Notes: generated by a model from the letters alone, not told the origin. Shown: positions 28,201 to 34,992, numbered from the stretch's first letter. The stretch is DNA of 64,000 nucleotides from Cytophagales bacterium (GCA_013299115.1 JAAFKA010000001.1:124001-188000); one strand, 5' to 3'. Translations and numbers: made by a program.

Positions 28201-30242
28201 CAAGTGCAAATGCTACGGGTACTATTCAGTTTACGCCTGTTGCAGCCCAAACAGGCACAGCAACCATTACGGTTACTGTTACGGACAATGGCGGCGTGGC
28301 TTGCGGTGCGGTGAATAATGTGGTGAGGACTTTTGTGGTCAATGTGGGTGTTTCTGCACCTCCGCCGCCACCTGCCCCAGCTTCGCAAACCATTACGTTT
28401 ACTCAACCTACTGATGTAGTTTTTGGTAGCCCAGCCTTTACTTTGGTAGCAACGGCAAGTTCTGGTTTGCCTGTTACCTTTGTAGTAGTTACAGGAACTA
28501 ACAATGTGTTTTTGAGTGGCAATTCGGTTACAACTGCCAATGTGGGCGAAGTTACCATAGAAGCAAGACAAGCAGGTAACGGAACTACTTTTGCAGCAGC
28601 TACGCCTGTTTCTCGTACTTTCAAAGTATTGCCCGCACCACAAACCATTACTAATTTTGGTGTAGGTAATGCCTTTAACTTGCCTGATGTAGCTTGGAAC
28701 AGTGGCAATTTCTTCTTGACAGCCTCAACCACTTCGGGAGTGCAGCCAACTTATACCATTACAGAAGGGGCAAATATGGCAAGTATCTCGGCAACTAATC
28801 CAAACTTAGTTATTTTGAATACAGCAACACCTGCCGTTGGTAGAGTTACCATCACAGCAACTATTCCCGCAGGAGGTAACTTCCAAGCAGCCCAAACTGT
28901 AACACGCAGTTTCAATGTTTTGAAAGCAGACCAAACCATTGGTAGTATCAATATACCTGTTGGTGGTGTATTCAATCAATTAACGACTGCCCAAATCAGC
29001 AGTGCAGCCACTTCGGGCTTGCCTGTTACCACCGTAGTAGCTGGCAACGCAACCTTAGCAGGTAACACCTTGACTATCAACGGAGCAGGAACAATTACCT
29101 TTACGTTCTCGCAAGCAGGTAATGCAGTTTGGAATGCAGCCACTACTGTTACACGCAGTTTTGTAGTTGCCAAAGCAGACCAAACTTTGACCTTTACCCA
29201 GCCTGTCAATACCTTGATTGGTAGAAATTTCAATTTGGCAGCCACAGCAAGTTCAGGTTTGCCTGTATTGGTAAGTGTAGTACCGCCAAGTGTAGCCACA
29301 GCCAATGTTGTAGGTAGCGTAGTAACACCAACTTCGGCAGGAGAATTGGTTTTGGAATTGACCCAAGCTGGCAATGACAACTTCAACCCCGCCCCAGTGA
29401 GTCGCACAAGATTGACAGCTATTGCAAACTTGACTATCACCACCTTGTCGGCAAGTCGTGTGTGTGCAGGTAGCAATTTGACTGTTAATTACACCACAGA
29501 CGGTGCTTTGCCTGCGGGTACGATTGTGGCAGCTTATTTGTCTAATGCTGCGGGTAACTTTGACAACGCAACAGGTATTGGCTCTGTTATCGCAACAGGT
29601 TCAGGCAGTGTGCAAGTTACACTTCCAACTGATTTGGCAAGTGGCACAGCCTATCGTGTGCAAGTGCGTAACTTGTCGTTCAACAATGCAAGCAACAGCA
29701 GCCCCGCCTTGTCTATTGATAGATTGCCCAATATGCCATTTATCAATTATACGCAAGACCTCAAAGGTTTGACTGTTGGCACAGATGTTACAGGTTTGAC
29801 TTTGCAATGGGTGCAGCTAAACGCCAACGGCACAACAACACCAGTAGCAGGAAGTACAGCTACTACGTTTAACCCAACGGCAAACGGCAACTACCAACTG
29901 CAAGTAAGCAACAACGGCTGCACAACCTTGTCAAATATTTTGACTTTTGGCATACCAACTGTAACAGGTGCTAACAATGACCCTGAATTAGACAAAGCAA
30001 CGGACATCTATCCTAACCCTCACGAGGGCAAAGTAATGGTAAGCACTACGCTTGCCAAAGCAGGAAAGGTAAGTATAGAAGTTACCGATGTCTTGGGCAA
30101 AAAAGTCTATGTAGCAACAGAAAACGTACAGGCGGGCAAATACAAACACCAAATTCAATTGGAAACTTTGCCATCAGGTATGTATATCATCACGTTGCGT
30201 ACAGAAGACAAAGTAGTGAGCCGCAGGACAGTGAAACAGTAA
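19236..30242 (+). CDS. Giant T9SS-exported multidomain repeat protein (3668 residues)
   Basis: Residues ~10-32 form a hydrophobic export or anchor segment. Residues ~190-910 are a BNR/VPS10/sialidase-like beta-propeller with many 'STNGGTTWT' Asp-box-like motifs. A PKD domain lies at ~915-1000 ('NPTHTYTAPGVYSVKLTI') and a GEVED domain at ~1025-1157 ('YIDYNNNGNFGDAGEDV'). Two copies of a 'CAG.VSAEQQYTV' module follow. Then come 15 near-identical Ig-like repeats of ~97 residues (~1480-2930), each with the core 'TYQWQEKVG' and a Cys pair. MBG-like modules and a Pro-rich linker (PPPPPAPA) precede the T9SS type A sorting domain (~3585-3668, 'IYPNPHEGKVMV' to 'RTVKQ'). It is probably a surface adhesin or scaffold; no catalytic site was identified. 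Confidence 0.88.
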   Translation: MTSNYLKNKIWRTASLGLTFASFCCGAYWYMQPDKTAIVPNTQQITNSEPTKQIVTQSLPLVETQTKNTQASKQKDATSVAKQADKATPTPALRYDKNGVLIEVNTLNGDPLAEERKALQALINNHKYSNRPAYNKQEWKRLGLPRADRPDWAFEQDFLRTMNPATGKVPADGKDKANRYTKEYWENPRPEAAIPVNWTERGPNNIAGRARAVLFDANDATNKKVYVGGSNGGLWFTNDITTVATWTKVDDLWDNLAVNAIAQDPRVGNTNNIYVGTGEAQGGDGPRGAGIWRTTNGGTSWARMAGTAPTDALGDHFRQVARLAVHPTSGNVFAANTGAFANTGGVMRFDGTNWIRVLAPRSGVGVAADAGMGTDWGCDIEIASNGDIYASIGISTQGKIYKSTNGGTTWTELPNAIAGAPNVGRIEMAVAPSNANTIYAVARDLNPGTNNADVSFFRKSTDGGTTWTACAIPMNRNQGACTLSGTDHFTRAQAFHDLAIKVHPTNANLVIVGGIDVHRTIDGGTSWANISFWTSRTPASNCNLAYVHADLMDFAFRPGNTNEVLAISDGASDYSTNAGDAAATNINFASRIQGHNITQFYSVDIASTAGSQLLIGGTQDNGSLLMNGVGIQGASSPSGGDGAYCFISKTNSDIRISSYTNCNYYRTNNGATAGFTEITSASPLKGNGSFINPTEYDSDADILYANIRGGGNNSTTDIFRISALSSATPTIAAVTITGATPGTNAVTHLKKSPHTANTIFLGLESGNLLKVTNANATPVGTAITGPAAGSVSCIEVGATENQLLVTYSNYGLASQVWESADGGATWRNKKGNLPDMPVRWCLYNPQNRNQVLLATEVGVWSADDFNNGGVGVPVWGSSSASLANTRCDMMKYRASDGLVAIGTHGRGIYTTDVFVTTPVAEFSASARASCTGNLTVNFTDGSVGANNNWAWDIDNNGSTDYTVRNPTHTYTAPGVYSVKLTINSGAATTTKVGHIVVMNATPTAHTGCTITANNNNGNNNSIGISRFALGTIDNVTPNNDGGYNDYACTQATALALNTAYTITITTGTLNAEGARVYIDYNNNGNFGDAGEDVASFAANTTGTRTANFTTPATGVTMSTGLRARVVSNFGAIPTDACDNGGAGGFGQIEDYAVFFQGATPTITLGGAALTAFTSCAGSVSAEQQYTVTGTNLTANIAITAPAGFELSLTSGGTFTNTLNLTQTGGNVATTTIFVRQTAGAANNASGNITHTSTSANNPNNTIPVSTVNPLPTITGVSAANVNTAATTFNLSYTGVTNAPNQYSITTGATAMAGFVAVTNVALTASPLAITIPASAANTYDFNLTVRNSTTGCVSAVVPFTLTVSAAATPTITLGGAALTAFTSCAGTVSAEQQYTVAGANLTANIAITAPAGFELSLTSGGTFTNTLNLTQTGGNVNTTTIFVRQTAGAANNASGNITHISTSANNPSRAIPTSTVNALPAIGTQPTASTICAGANTTFTVAATGAGLTYQWQEKVGVAAFANITNGGVYGGATTANLTLTGVTAGLNTNQYQCIVGGTCTPTVTTTPVALTVNGLPTITTQPTAQSTCVTGNATFAVVASGAGLTYQWQEKVGVAAFANITNGGVYGGATTANLTLTGVTAGLNTNQYQCIVGGTCTPSVTTTPVALTVTAGTTFNTQPTAQAGCVGGTVNFVSAASGSGIVTYQWQEKVGVAAFANITNGGIYSGATSATLTLTGITAGMNTNEYQCIATSTCGTATSTNVALTVNAATVINTQPTAQTICLGANATFTVVATGTGLTYQWQEKVGVAAFANITNGGIYGGATSANLVLTGVTAGLNTNQYQCVITSTCGNLTSSAVALTINALPAIGTQPTAQTTCAGGNATFTVAATGAGLTYQWQEKVGVAAFANITNGGVYGGATSANLVLTGVTAGMSTNQYQCIVSGTCTPTVTSAAVALTINALPTITTQPTASTICAGANTTFTVAATGTGLTYQWQEKVGVAAFANITNGGVYSNATTATLTLTGVTAGMNTNQYQCIVSGTCTPTVTSTAVALTVNALPAITTQPTAQSTCVTGNATFAVVASGAGLTYQWQEKVGVAAFANITNGGVYGGATSANLVLTGVTAGMSTNQYQCIVGGTCTPSVTTTPVALTVTAGTTFNTQPTAQAGCVGGTVNFVSAASGSGLVTYQWQEKVGVAAFTNITNGGIYSGATSATLTLTGLTAGLNTNQYQCIATSTCGVATSTAVALTINTATSITTQPTAMSVCVGSNATFTVAGAGQGVVTYQWQEKVGAGAFTNITNGGVYAGATTTTLALISVTAPMNTNQYQCIVTAGCGSVTSNAVTLGINTATSITTQPTAQTACVAGNATFSVAAAGLALTYQWQEKVGVAAFANITNGGIYGGATSANLVLTGVTAGMNTNQYQCVVTGTCPPSVTTTPVALTVTAGLVINTQPTAQTICATQNATFTVAATGAGLTYQWQEKVGVAAFANITNGGVYSGATTASLTLTGATVVMSTNQYQCVINSSCGNLTSSAVALTVNPATTITAQPTAQTICVGQNATFATTVTGAGVTYQWQEKVGAAPFANITNGGVYGGATTATLVLTNPAIGLSTNQYQCVITSTCGNLTSSAVALTINALPAITTQPTAQVICSTGNATFTVAATGAGLTYQWQEKVGVAAFANITNGGVYAGATTNSLTLTGVPIGMSTNQYQCIVSGACTPSVTSTAVALTVNAGASVTTQPAAATICAGQNTTFAVVASGAGLTYQWQEKVGVAAFANITNGGVYGGATSANLVLTGVTAGMSTNQYQCVITAGCGSLNSNAVALTVNTAPAIGTQPTAQTVCANATATFTVAATGTGLTYQWQEKVGVAAFANITNGGVYGGATSATLTLTNPVAAMSTNQYQCVVTGTCTPAATTTPVALTVTPVNATPTLNALSALTVATSAPAQTVNLAGIGMGAGDTGQTLVVTATSSNLALIPNPTVTYTSANATGTIQFTPVAAQTGTATITVTVTDNGGVACGAVNNVVRTFVVNVGVSAPPPPPAPASQTITFTQPTDVVFGSPAFTLVATASSGLPVTFVVVTGTNNVFLSGNSVTTANVGEVTIEARQAGNGTTFAAATPVSRTFKVLPAPQTITNFGVGNAFNLPDVAWNSGNFFLTASTTSGVQPTYTITEGANMASISATNPNLVILNTATPAVGRVTITATIPAGGNFQAAQTVTRSFNVLKADQTIGSINIPVGGVFNQLTTAQISSAATSGLPVTTVVAGNATLAGNTLTINGAGTITFTFSQAGNAVWNAATTVTRSFVVAKADQTLTFTQPVNTLIGRNFNLAATASSGLPVLVSVVPPSVATANVVGSVVTPTSAGELVLELTQAGNDNFNPAPVSRTRLTAIANLTITTLSASRVCAGSNLTVNYTTDGALPAGTIVAAYLSNAAGNFDNATGIGSVIATGSGSVQVTLPTDLASGTAYRVQVRNLSFNNASNSSPALSIDRLPNMPFINYTQDLKGLTVGTDVTGLTLQWVQLNANGTTTPVAGSTATTFNPTANGNYQLQVSNNGCTTLSNILTFGIPTVTGANNDPELDKATDIYPNPHEGKVMVSTTLAKAGKVSIEVTDVLGKKVYVATENVQAGKYKHQIQLETLPSGMYIITLRTEDKVVSRRTVKQ
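23673..28023 (+). repeat. Array of 15 tandem ~290-bp Ig-domain repeats within the giant gene
   Basis: The core 'CARTGGCARGARAAAGTAGG' recurs 15 times (near 23765, 24057, 24351, 24639, 24930, 25217, 25509, 25802, 26095, 26383, 26671, 26962, 27249, 27540 and 27830) with spacing of 287-294 bases. Some non-adjacent units are more alike than neighbours (for example units 3 and 8, and units 2 and 7). That points to block duplication or gene conversion. Confidence 0.92.
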
Positions 30243-30249
30243 ATTTAAT

Positions 30250-30298
30250 TTTTTTAACTTTGGCAGTGGTCGATAGACCCTGCCAATAGTTAAAAAAA
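30250..30298 (+). terminator. Terminator of the 3668-residue protein gene
   Basis: TTTTTAACTTTGGCAG...CTGCCAATAGTTAAAAA forms a long stem just after the stop. Two further perfect hairpins follow (30305-30332, CTTCGGGTTTCTCAAAACCCGAAG; and 30335-30353, GCGGTTTTGAGAAACCGC). Confidence 0.7.
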
Positions 30299-30366
30299 CA
30301 AAGTGTGCTTCGGGTTTCTCAAAACCCGAAGTATTGCGGTTTTGAGAAACCGCAAACACCAAAAAA

Positions 30367-30407
30367 GTACGATTGTCAAGGTGCGAAAAGCACCGTTGCC
30401 AACGTAC
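30367..30407. repeat. Compact repeat family A copy
   Basis: GTACGATTGTCAAGGTGC, a GAAAA loop and GCACCGTTGCCAACGTAC. It carries both family-A end sequences and is the shortest version seen. It lies in the 672-base gap 30243-30914. Confidence 0.7.
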
Positions 30408-30590
30408 TTTATTAGTGTTGTCTGTTGCACACAAAGAGATAGATTACCTAATATTAGAAAATATATATAACAAAACCTACTCTTTTTTAGCAGACTCTGC
30501 AAAAAGCTACTTCATCTTCTAATTGTGCCATTTGACTGTCTTTGGTGGCAACAATTTTTTTGTATAAGTGTTTTGTGTTCACCAGCATGA

Positions 30591-30887
30591 TGCTTTATCT
30601 TTATTTATCTCAATAATCAATCGCAAGATTATTACAAACAATACAATGCAGCCATAGAACCAGAGCAGCGAAATATGCTTTTTGACAAGGCTAATTTATA
30701 CAATAAAATTTCTATCACAAGCCAATGGACAGGCTTGGCTTATTGGGGTGCTACGATTGTTGCAACTTATATCAATACACCAAAAAAATCTAAAAAAGTT
30801 GCTTTTAGTCCAATACCACAAAAACCTCAACCTTTTTGGTCAGCCAATGTGCAACCTTCGGGTTTGGGTTTGGTTTATTCGTTTTAG
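30591..30887 (+). pseudogene. 3' remnant of a secreted-protein gene
   Basis: An open frame after a TGA reads 'NNQSQDYYKQYNAAIEPEQR' (about 30612-30671) and continues from ATG 30675 as 'MLFDKANLYNKISITSQWTG' to 'PSGLGLVYSF'. The composition and the final 'GLGLVYSF' beta-strand look like the C-terminus of a TPR- or DUF5683-type outer-membrane protein. No start, signal peptide or N-terminal domain remains upstream. It is probably a relic. Confidence 0.5.
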
Positions 30888-30914
30888 GATTAGGAGGACT
30901 TCATGCTGTTGTGA

Positions 30915-31223
30915 TTACGAAGCATAAAGTCTATCTTGAAGTTTAAGCTTAATTCTCACACAGTCTATTTCGTATTTAGACTGTATTCGCATCCAGAACT
31001 CGGCTTCTATTCCTAAGACTTTCTCAATTTTAACTGCCAACTCTGCGGTCATATTACGTTTTTTGTGAATTAGTTCACTCAATACGTTAGGTTTTATGGC
31101 TATCATTGCAGCAAATGCTTTTTGCGTAAAATGACGAGCCTCTAATTCATCTTTCAAAATGTCGCCTACATGAATGGCATCGCCAGGAATGAGGTCATTT
31201 GCTATTTTTATATTATCATTCAT
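30915..31223 (-). CDS. higA: HigA-family antitoxin
   Basis: A 102-residue XRE-type helix-turn-helix protein: 'HVGDILKDELEARHFTQKAFAAMI' then 'PNVLSELIHKKRNMTAELAVKIEKVLG', the HigA/VapI signature, and 'AEFWMRIQSKYEID' near the end. I start it at ATG 31223, which overlaps the toxin stop in ATGAATGA (31223-31216), a typical coupled arrangement. HigA binds HigB and represses their shared promoter. The toxin is encoded first, as in classical higBA. Confidence 0.9.
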   Translation of the reverse strand: MNDNIKIANDLIPGDAIHVGDILKDELEARHFTQKAFAAMIAIKPNVLSELIHKKRNMTAELAVKIEKVLGIEAEFWMRIQSKYEIDCVRIKLKLQDRLYAS

Positions 31224-31539
31224 AATGTTTAGAAATTTCGGTAATGTGAATAATCTCCACAATAATTCGGTCATTTTCGGTTTTGACTACTTGGAATATA
31301 AGCCTATATTGCTGATTTAAACGAATTGAATAATAATCTTTTAATTCACCTTTCAGTTTTTCGAAGTTCAAACCGCCAAATTTGTATAAATCTGTTAAGG
31401 TTAAAATATTCATTAAGATTGTAACTTTATTTTTAAACTGCTTAATGACTTCAATAGGTACTTTTTGTTTACCTTTTATTTCGTCAAGTGGAGTTTCAAA
31501 TAAATAAACAAGTTCGTCTGTAGTCAGTAATACCTTCAT
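31216..31539 (-). CDS. higB: HigB-family (RelE/ParE superfamily) mRNA-interferase-like toxin
   Basis: A 107-residue protein. The central 'LYKFGGLNFEKLKGELKDYYSIRLNQQYRLIF' is the HigB/ParE core, in which 'L.GdlkgyySIRiN.QyRl.F' carries the Arg residues used for ribosome-dependent mRNA cleavage. It ends 'IIHITEISKHYE', as in HigB-like proteins. An N-terminal extension of ~40 residues ('TDELVYLFETPLDEIKGK') is longer than in minimal HigB toxins but occurs in some Bacteroidota members. The 8-base overlap with higA supports a functional pair. Confidence 0.88.
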   Translation of the reverse strand: MKVLLTTDELVYLFETPLDEIKGKQKVPIEVIKQFKNKVTILMNILTLTDLYKFGGLNFEKLKGELKDYYSIRLNQQYRLIFQVVKTENDRIIVEIIHITEISKHYE

Positions 31540-31612
31540 AACGTAAATATAACATAAATGATTTACTATTTTAGTAAATTTTGTAAAAATAATCTAAAAA
31601 AATAATATATCC

Positions 31613-33368
31613 ATGAAAAAATACCTTTCTATCATTTATACTTTATTAGTAGCTACTTTTCTCATCAGCAGTTGCCGCAAATGGGAGTTGGAGAAAGTAG
31701 AACTTTTGCCAACCATAAAAACGACCACCCTCACCAATATTACACTGACCACAGCAACTGTTGGGGGAGTTTTTGAGGTCGTAGGTAGTCAAACAGTTGA
31801 GGAATATGGGCATTGCTGGTCAGAACTTCCCAATCCAACTATTACCAATCCTCGTAGTACACAAACAGAACGAAAAAAATAGGAGATTTTTCGTCTGAAC
31901 TTAGCAGTTTGAAAGCAAACACAACGTATTATGTACGTGCATACGCAAAAATTGGTGACAAAATAGTCTATGCAAGCAATGAAGTGAGTTTTAAAACACT
32001 TCGGCTGCCAAGCATAGAAACTTTTGCGAGCCAAGACGTAACTTCTAATAGTGCTAAAATATTTGTCAGCCTTAGTGATTTGGGTAATCCACCTGCCAAT
32101 ACTTATGGCATTGTTTGGGCAACAACTCCTAATCCTCATCTTGCAAGTACGCCCAACCGTACGACAGGCAATTTGCCTACTATGGGAACTTTGCAAATAG
32201 AAATGAGTAATCTACAACTGAATACAACTTATTAAATACGTGCCTATGCAATCAATGCAGCAGGAACAGCGTATAGCAGCAAAGATTTTATCGTACAGAC
32301 CACTTGTAGTTTGGCAGAACTAACTTTGCAAAATACACCTTCAAATTTACAATCAAATTCAGCCACTTTAATAGTAAGTTCCATAAAAACAAATTGTGAT
32401 AAATTAAGCATTTTAGAGTTGCAATATGCCACAGACGTAAACTTTAATAATCCTCAAAAAGTTAGCAATATTGCCAATGCCAACAATACGCCTATTCTTT
32501 TGCAGGATTTACTCCCCAATACTATTTATTTTGCTCGTGTCTATGCCATAAACTCTGCGGGAGCTTCTTTGAGTAATGTCGTTTCGTTTAAAACTCCATG
32601 TGCTTTGCCTATTGTAGTGGCACAAAACGCAACTAATATAACCACTACGACTGCCAATATTTCTGCAGCAGTTAGTGCTATCAACTGCACCAATTTACTT
32701 AATTTTGGCTTTTCCTTAGCCACCAATGCCACCTTTACCAATGCTACAAATTTTCCTCCTCCTCGCAAACTCCCTTAATTGGTGGTACAGGCGTAAACAA
32801 TGTAGGAACACAAACCCGTATAAGCACAGGAAGTTTTATCACAAATGCAGATTTACAAATAAACAATCGAAGGAACAACCTAAATAGTGCTTTATCTTTT
32901 AGTGGCACAACAGCCAATAGTCGTTTTAGCATCAATAATCCTACCTATACTTCCAGTAATGTAAATTTTAGCCTATCTTTTTGGCTAAAAGCAAATGAAA
33001 CCAACCGTTTGCAAACCTTATTTAGTACATCACCTGCTACCCAATTAATCTATATTTCTCAAAATTTACTGTATTATTTTGCTGATAATGTTACTATTGC
33101 AAGTATCTCAGTCAATACATCAGGTTGGTATCATTGTGTAGTTGTTTATCAAGCCAATAGTAGAACAACAACTCTTTATATCAACAACACCGTCTTAAAT
33201 ATCAGAGCAGCTAATAACGCCGTCACATTAAGTCCTACACTTTTATTTGGGCATAACGGACAATCAGTCCTTGCTAATGCAGCTATTTTCAATGGAACTG
33301 TTGATGATATTAAAATTTACAATCGTGTGCTTAATCAATCAGAAATAACCCAACTTTACAACGAGTGA
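31613..33368 (+). pseudogene. Decayed lipoprotein gene with fibronectin-like repeats and a LamG domain
   Basis: A lipoprotein signal (FLISSC) is followed by three fibronectin-III-like 'TYYVRAYA.N..G..YS..V.FKT' modules and a C-terminal LamG/concanavalin-like domain ('NFSLSFWLKANETNRL', 'VDDIKIYNRVLNQSEI'). Three lesions break it: a frameshift near 31876-31882 at an A7 run, an in-frame TAA at 32233-32235 inside 'NTTY*IRAYA', and a frameshift near 32760-32770 at a CCT repeat. Read across the lesions, the gene encodes ~585 residues. No T9SS sorting domain follows. It was probably a surface carbohydrate-binding lipoprotein. Confidence 0.8.
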
Positions 33369-33420
33369 GATAGCAAATTTCTCTATCACTTTCTTGTATT
33401 ACATTTGAATCTTGTTTTTT

Positions 33421-33456
33421 TACGCATCGGGTGGCTTAAAGCCACCTAATGCGTAT
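33421..33456 (+). terminator. Stem-loop TACGCATCGGGTGGC...GCCACCTAATGCGTA
   Basis: A ~15-bp stem, one internal mismatch and a following T run. A sister hairpin lies at 35039-35073 after the next two genes. Confidence 0.75.
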
Positions 33457-33496
33457 TTTTCATATCTCACCACCAAAAACTTATTGCCTTCAATCA

Positions 33497-33527
33497 TTTG
33501 TCTGCCCAACTATTTTGTTTATTTTTG
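33497..33527 (+). promoter_or_regulatory. Consensus Bacteroidota promoter for PD-(D/E)XK-like gene 1
   Basis: TTTG (33497-33500), 19 bases, then TATTTTTG (33520-33527): an exact match in sequence and spacing, 35 bases before ATG 33563. The same promoter is duplicated before gene 2. Confidence 0.65.
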
Positions 33528-33562
33528 CAAGGAAGTTTACAAATTTATTAATCAATAAAATT

Positions 33563-34168
33563 ATGGGCTACAGCAAATTCAAAAAACTAAAAGAAGTTAC
33601 AAAAAAATTTGGGTTAGCTGCCAAAAGGCAAAATCTTTTTCAATCTATTGTAAGCAAACAACCAAGCAGTTGGTTATTAGATACCTTAGAGTTTGCAAAA
33701 TTAGTTCCTTTGCGAAACGAAAAGGTAAAGTCTGAACGGATAGTATCACCTATTCTAATTGAAGTAGCAAAAGTGTTTGAGGAAAATGTTACCCTATTTT
33801 CTGGTGAAGATTTATCCATAGATGCTGATAAAGATTTATCAGGTGAATGTGATTTTTTCTTTACACTTATTCCTCAAAGTATATATTTAGAAAGCCCAAT
33901 TATTTCAATTTCTGCACAAAAGTTCATGAGTGAAAGCATAGCCCAATGTGCTGCCCAACTCTATGGTGCAAAATTATTTAATGAAATGGAAGGCAAAAAC
34001 TTTCCTGTTTTGTATGGTTGTGCAACTAATGGCAACGATTGGCAGTTTATACGTTTTGAAAACAATACATTTTATATTGATAACAAAATTTACACAGACC
34101 TGCAAGAAATCCTTGGTGTTTGGCATCACATCATACAACTCTATATCCATCCTGAAAGCAAAAGATAA
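33563..34168 (+). CDS. PD-(D/E)XK-nuclease-like hypothetical protein, paralogue 1 (motif degraded)
   Basis: A 201-residue cytosolic protein starting 'MGYSKFKKLKEVTKKFGL'. The order of conserved blocks is 'SERIVSPILIEVAK', 'DLSGECDFFF', then a strand-turn 'PIISISAQKFMSESIAQCAAQLYGA', 'LYGCATNG.DW' and the terminal 'DLQEILGVWHHIIQLYIHPESKR'. In its neighbour the strand reads 'VIAIAESKDED', giving the D...ExK triad of PD-(D/E)XK nucleases. Here the E is Ala (AQK), so catalysis is probably lost. I do not know the family by name; the fold assignment is my inference. The last 26 residues are almost identical in the two copies. Confidence 0.65.
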   Translation: MGYSKFKKLKEVTKKFGLAAKRQNLFQSIVSKQPSSWLLDTLEFAKLVPLRNEKVKSERIVSPILIEVAKVFEENVTLFSGEDLSIDADKDLSGECDFFFTLIPQSIYLESPIISISAQKFMSESIAQCAAQLYGAKLFNEMEGKNFPVLYGCATNGNDWQFIRFENNTFYIDNKIYTDLQEILGVWHHIIQLYIHPESKR

Positions 34169-34269
34169 GTACGTGCAGGAGGCTTTTCGCAGTTTGCCAA
34201 CGTACTTTTTAAAAACAAAGTACGTTGGCAATGGCTTAGGCAGCCTCGTCAAGACCTTGACAATCGTAC
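34169..34269. repeat. Two adjacent repeat family A hairpins
   Basis: The first hairpin is GTACGTGCAGGAGG...TTTGCCAACGTAC (34169-34206). The second runs from GTACGTTGGCAATGGCTTAGG to CTTGACAATCGTAC (34220-34269). They separate the duplicated PD-(D/E)XK-like genes. The start of a similar sequence follows gene 2 at 34993. Confidence 0.7.
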
Positions 34270-34314
34270 TTTATTTTTTCTCTACCACCACCAAAAACTT
34301 ATTGCCTTCAATCA

Positions 34315-34345
34315 TTTGTCTGCCCAACAATTTTATTTATTTTTG
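34315..34345 (+). promoter_or_regulatory. Consensus Bacteroidota promoter for PD-(D/E)XK-like gene 2
   Basis: TTTG (34315-34318), 19 bases, TATTTTTG (34338-34345). This is the duplicated counterpart of the promoter at 33497-33527, with only a few changes in the flanks. Confidence 0.65.
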
Positions 34346-34380
34346 CAAGGAAGTTTACCAATTTCCTAATCAATAAAATT

Positions 34381-34992
34381 ATGGGCTACAGTAACTTTAA
34401 AAAAATAAAAATAGTGGTTAAAAAATTTAACCTCGATTTAGAAATCATAAAATTATTTGACGAAATTACTCCCCGACAACCAAGTAATTGGTTAGAAGAA
34501 AGTCTTGCCGTAGCTGATTTTTTACCTCTTACAAACGAAAAATCAAAAGCAGAACGGATTATATCTCCTGTTTTGATAGAAGTAGCCAAACATTATAAAC
34601 AAAAAATTGCTCTTTTTTCAGGAGAAAGTATAGAAATTGATAGTACACAAGATTTATCAGGGGCTTGCGACTTTATTTTTGCTCTCCAAAAATTGAAACC
34701 TTACATAGAAGCTCCTGTCATAGCCATAGCAGAATCAAAGGACGAAGACATGGAATGGGGCATAGCCCAATGTGCAGCCCAAGTTTATGGGGCATCGTTA
34801 TTTAATCAGGCAGAGGCTAAAAATATTCCTTTTGTTTATGGTTGTGCTACCGATGGCACAGAATGGCGTTTTATGCGTTTTGAAAATAATATTTTTCATT
34901 TAGACAGCAAAATTTATACAGACCTGCAAGAAATCCTTGGTGTTTGGCATCACATCATACAACTCTATATCAATCCTGAAAGCAAAAGATAA
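34381..34992 (+). CDS. PD-(D/E)XK-nuclease-like hypothetical protein, paralogue 2 (motif intact)
   Basis: A 203-residue cytosolic protein, a paralogue of the preceding gene. The candidate active site is Asp in 'LSGACDFIFA' followed by 'APVIAIAESKDEDMEWGIAQCAAQVYGA', which reads as D-(~20)-E-x-K with a trailing conserved Gln. This is the arrangement of the restriction-endonuclease-like superfamily. 'RIISPVLIEVAKHYKQKIALFSGE' precedes it as the N-terminal helix carrying a Glu. No restriction or defence partner is adjacent. Both the fold and any nuclease activity are inferred. Confidence 0.65.
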   Translation: MGYSNFKKIKIVVKKFNLDLEIIKLFDEITPRQPSNWLEESLAVADFLPLTNEKSKAERIISPVLIEVAKHYKQKIALFSGESIEIDSTQDLSGACDFIFALQKLKPYIEAPVIAIAESKDEDMEWGIAQCAAQVYGASLFNQAEAKNIPFVYGCATDGTEWRFMRFENNIFHLDSKIYTDLQEILGVWHHIIQLYINPESKR

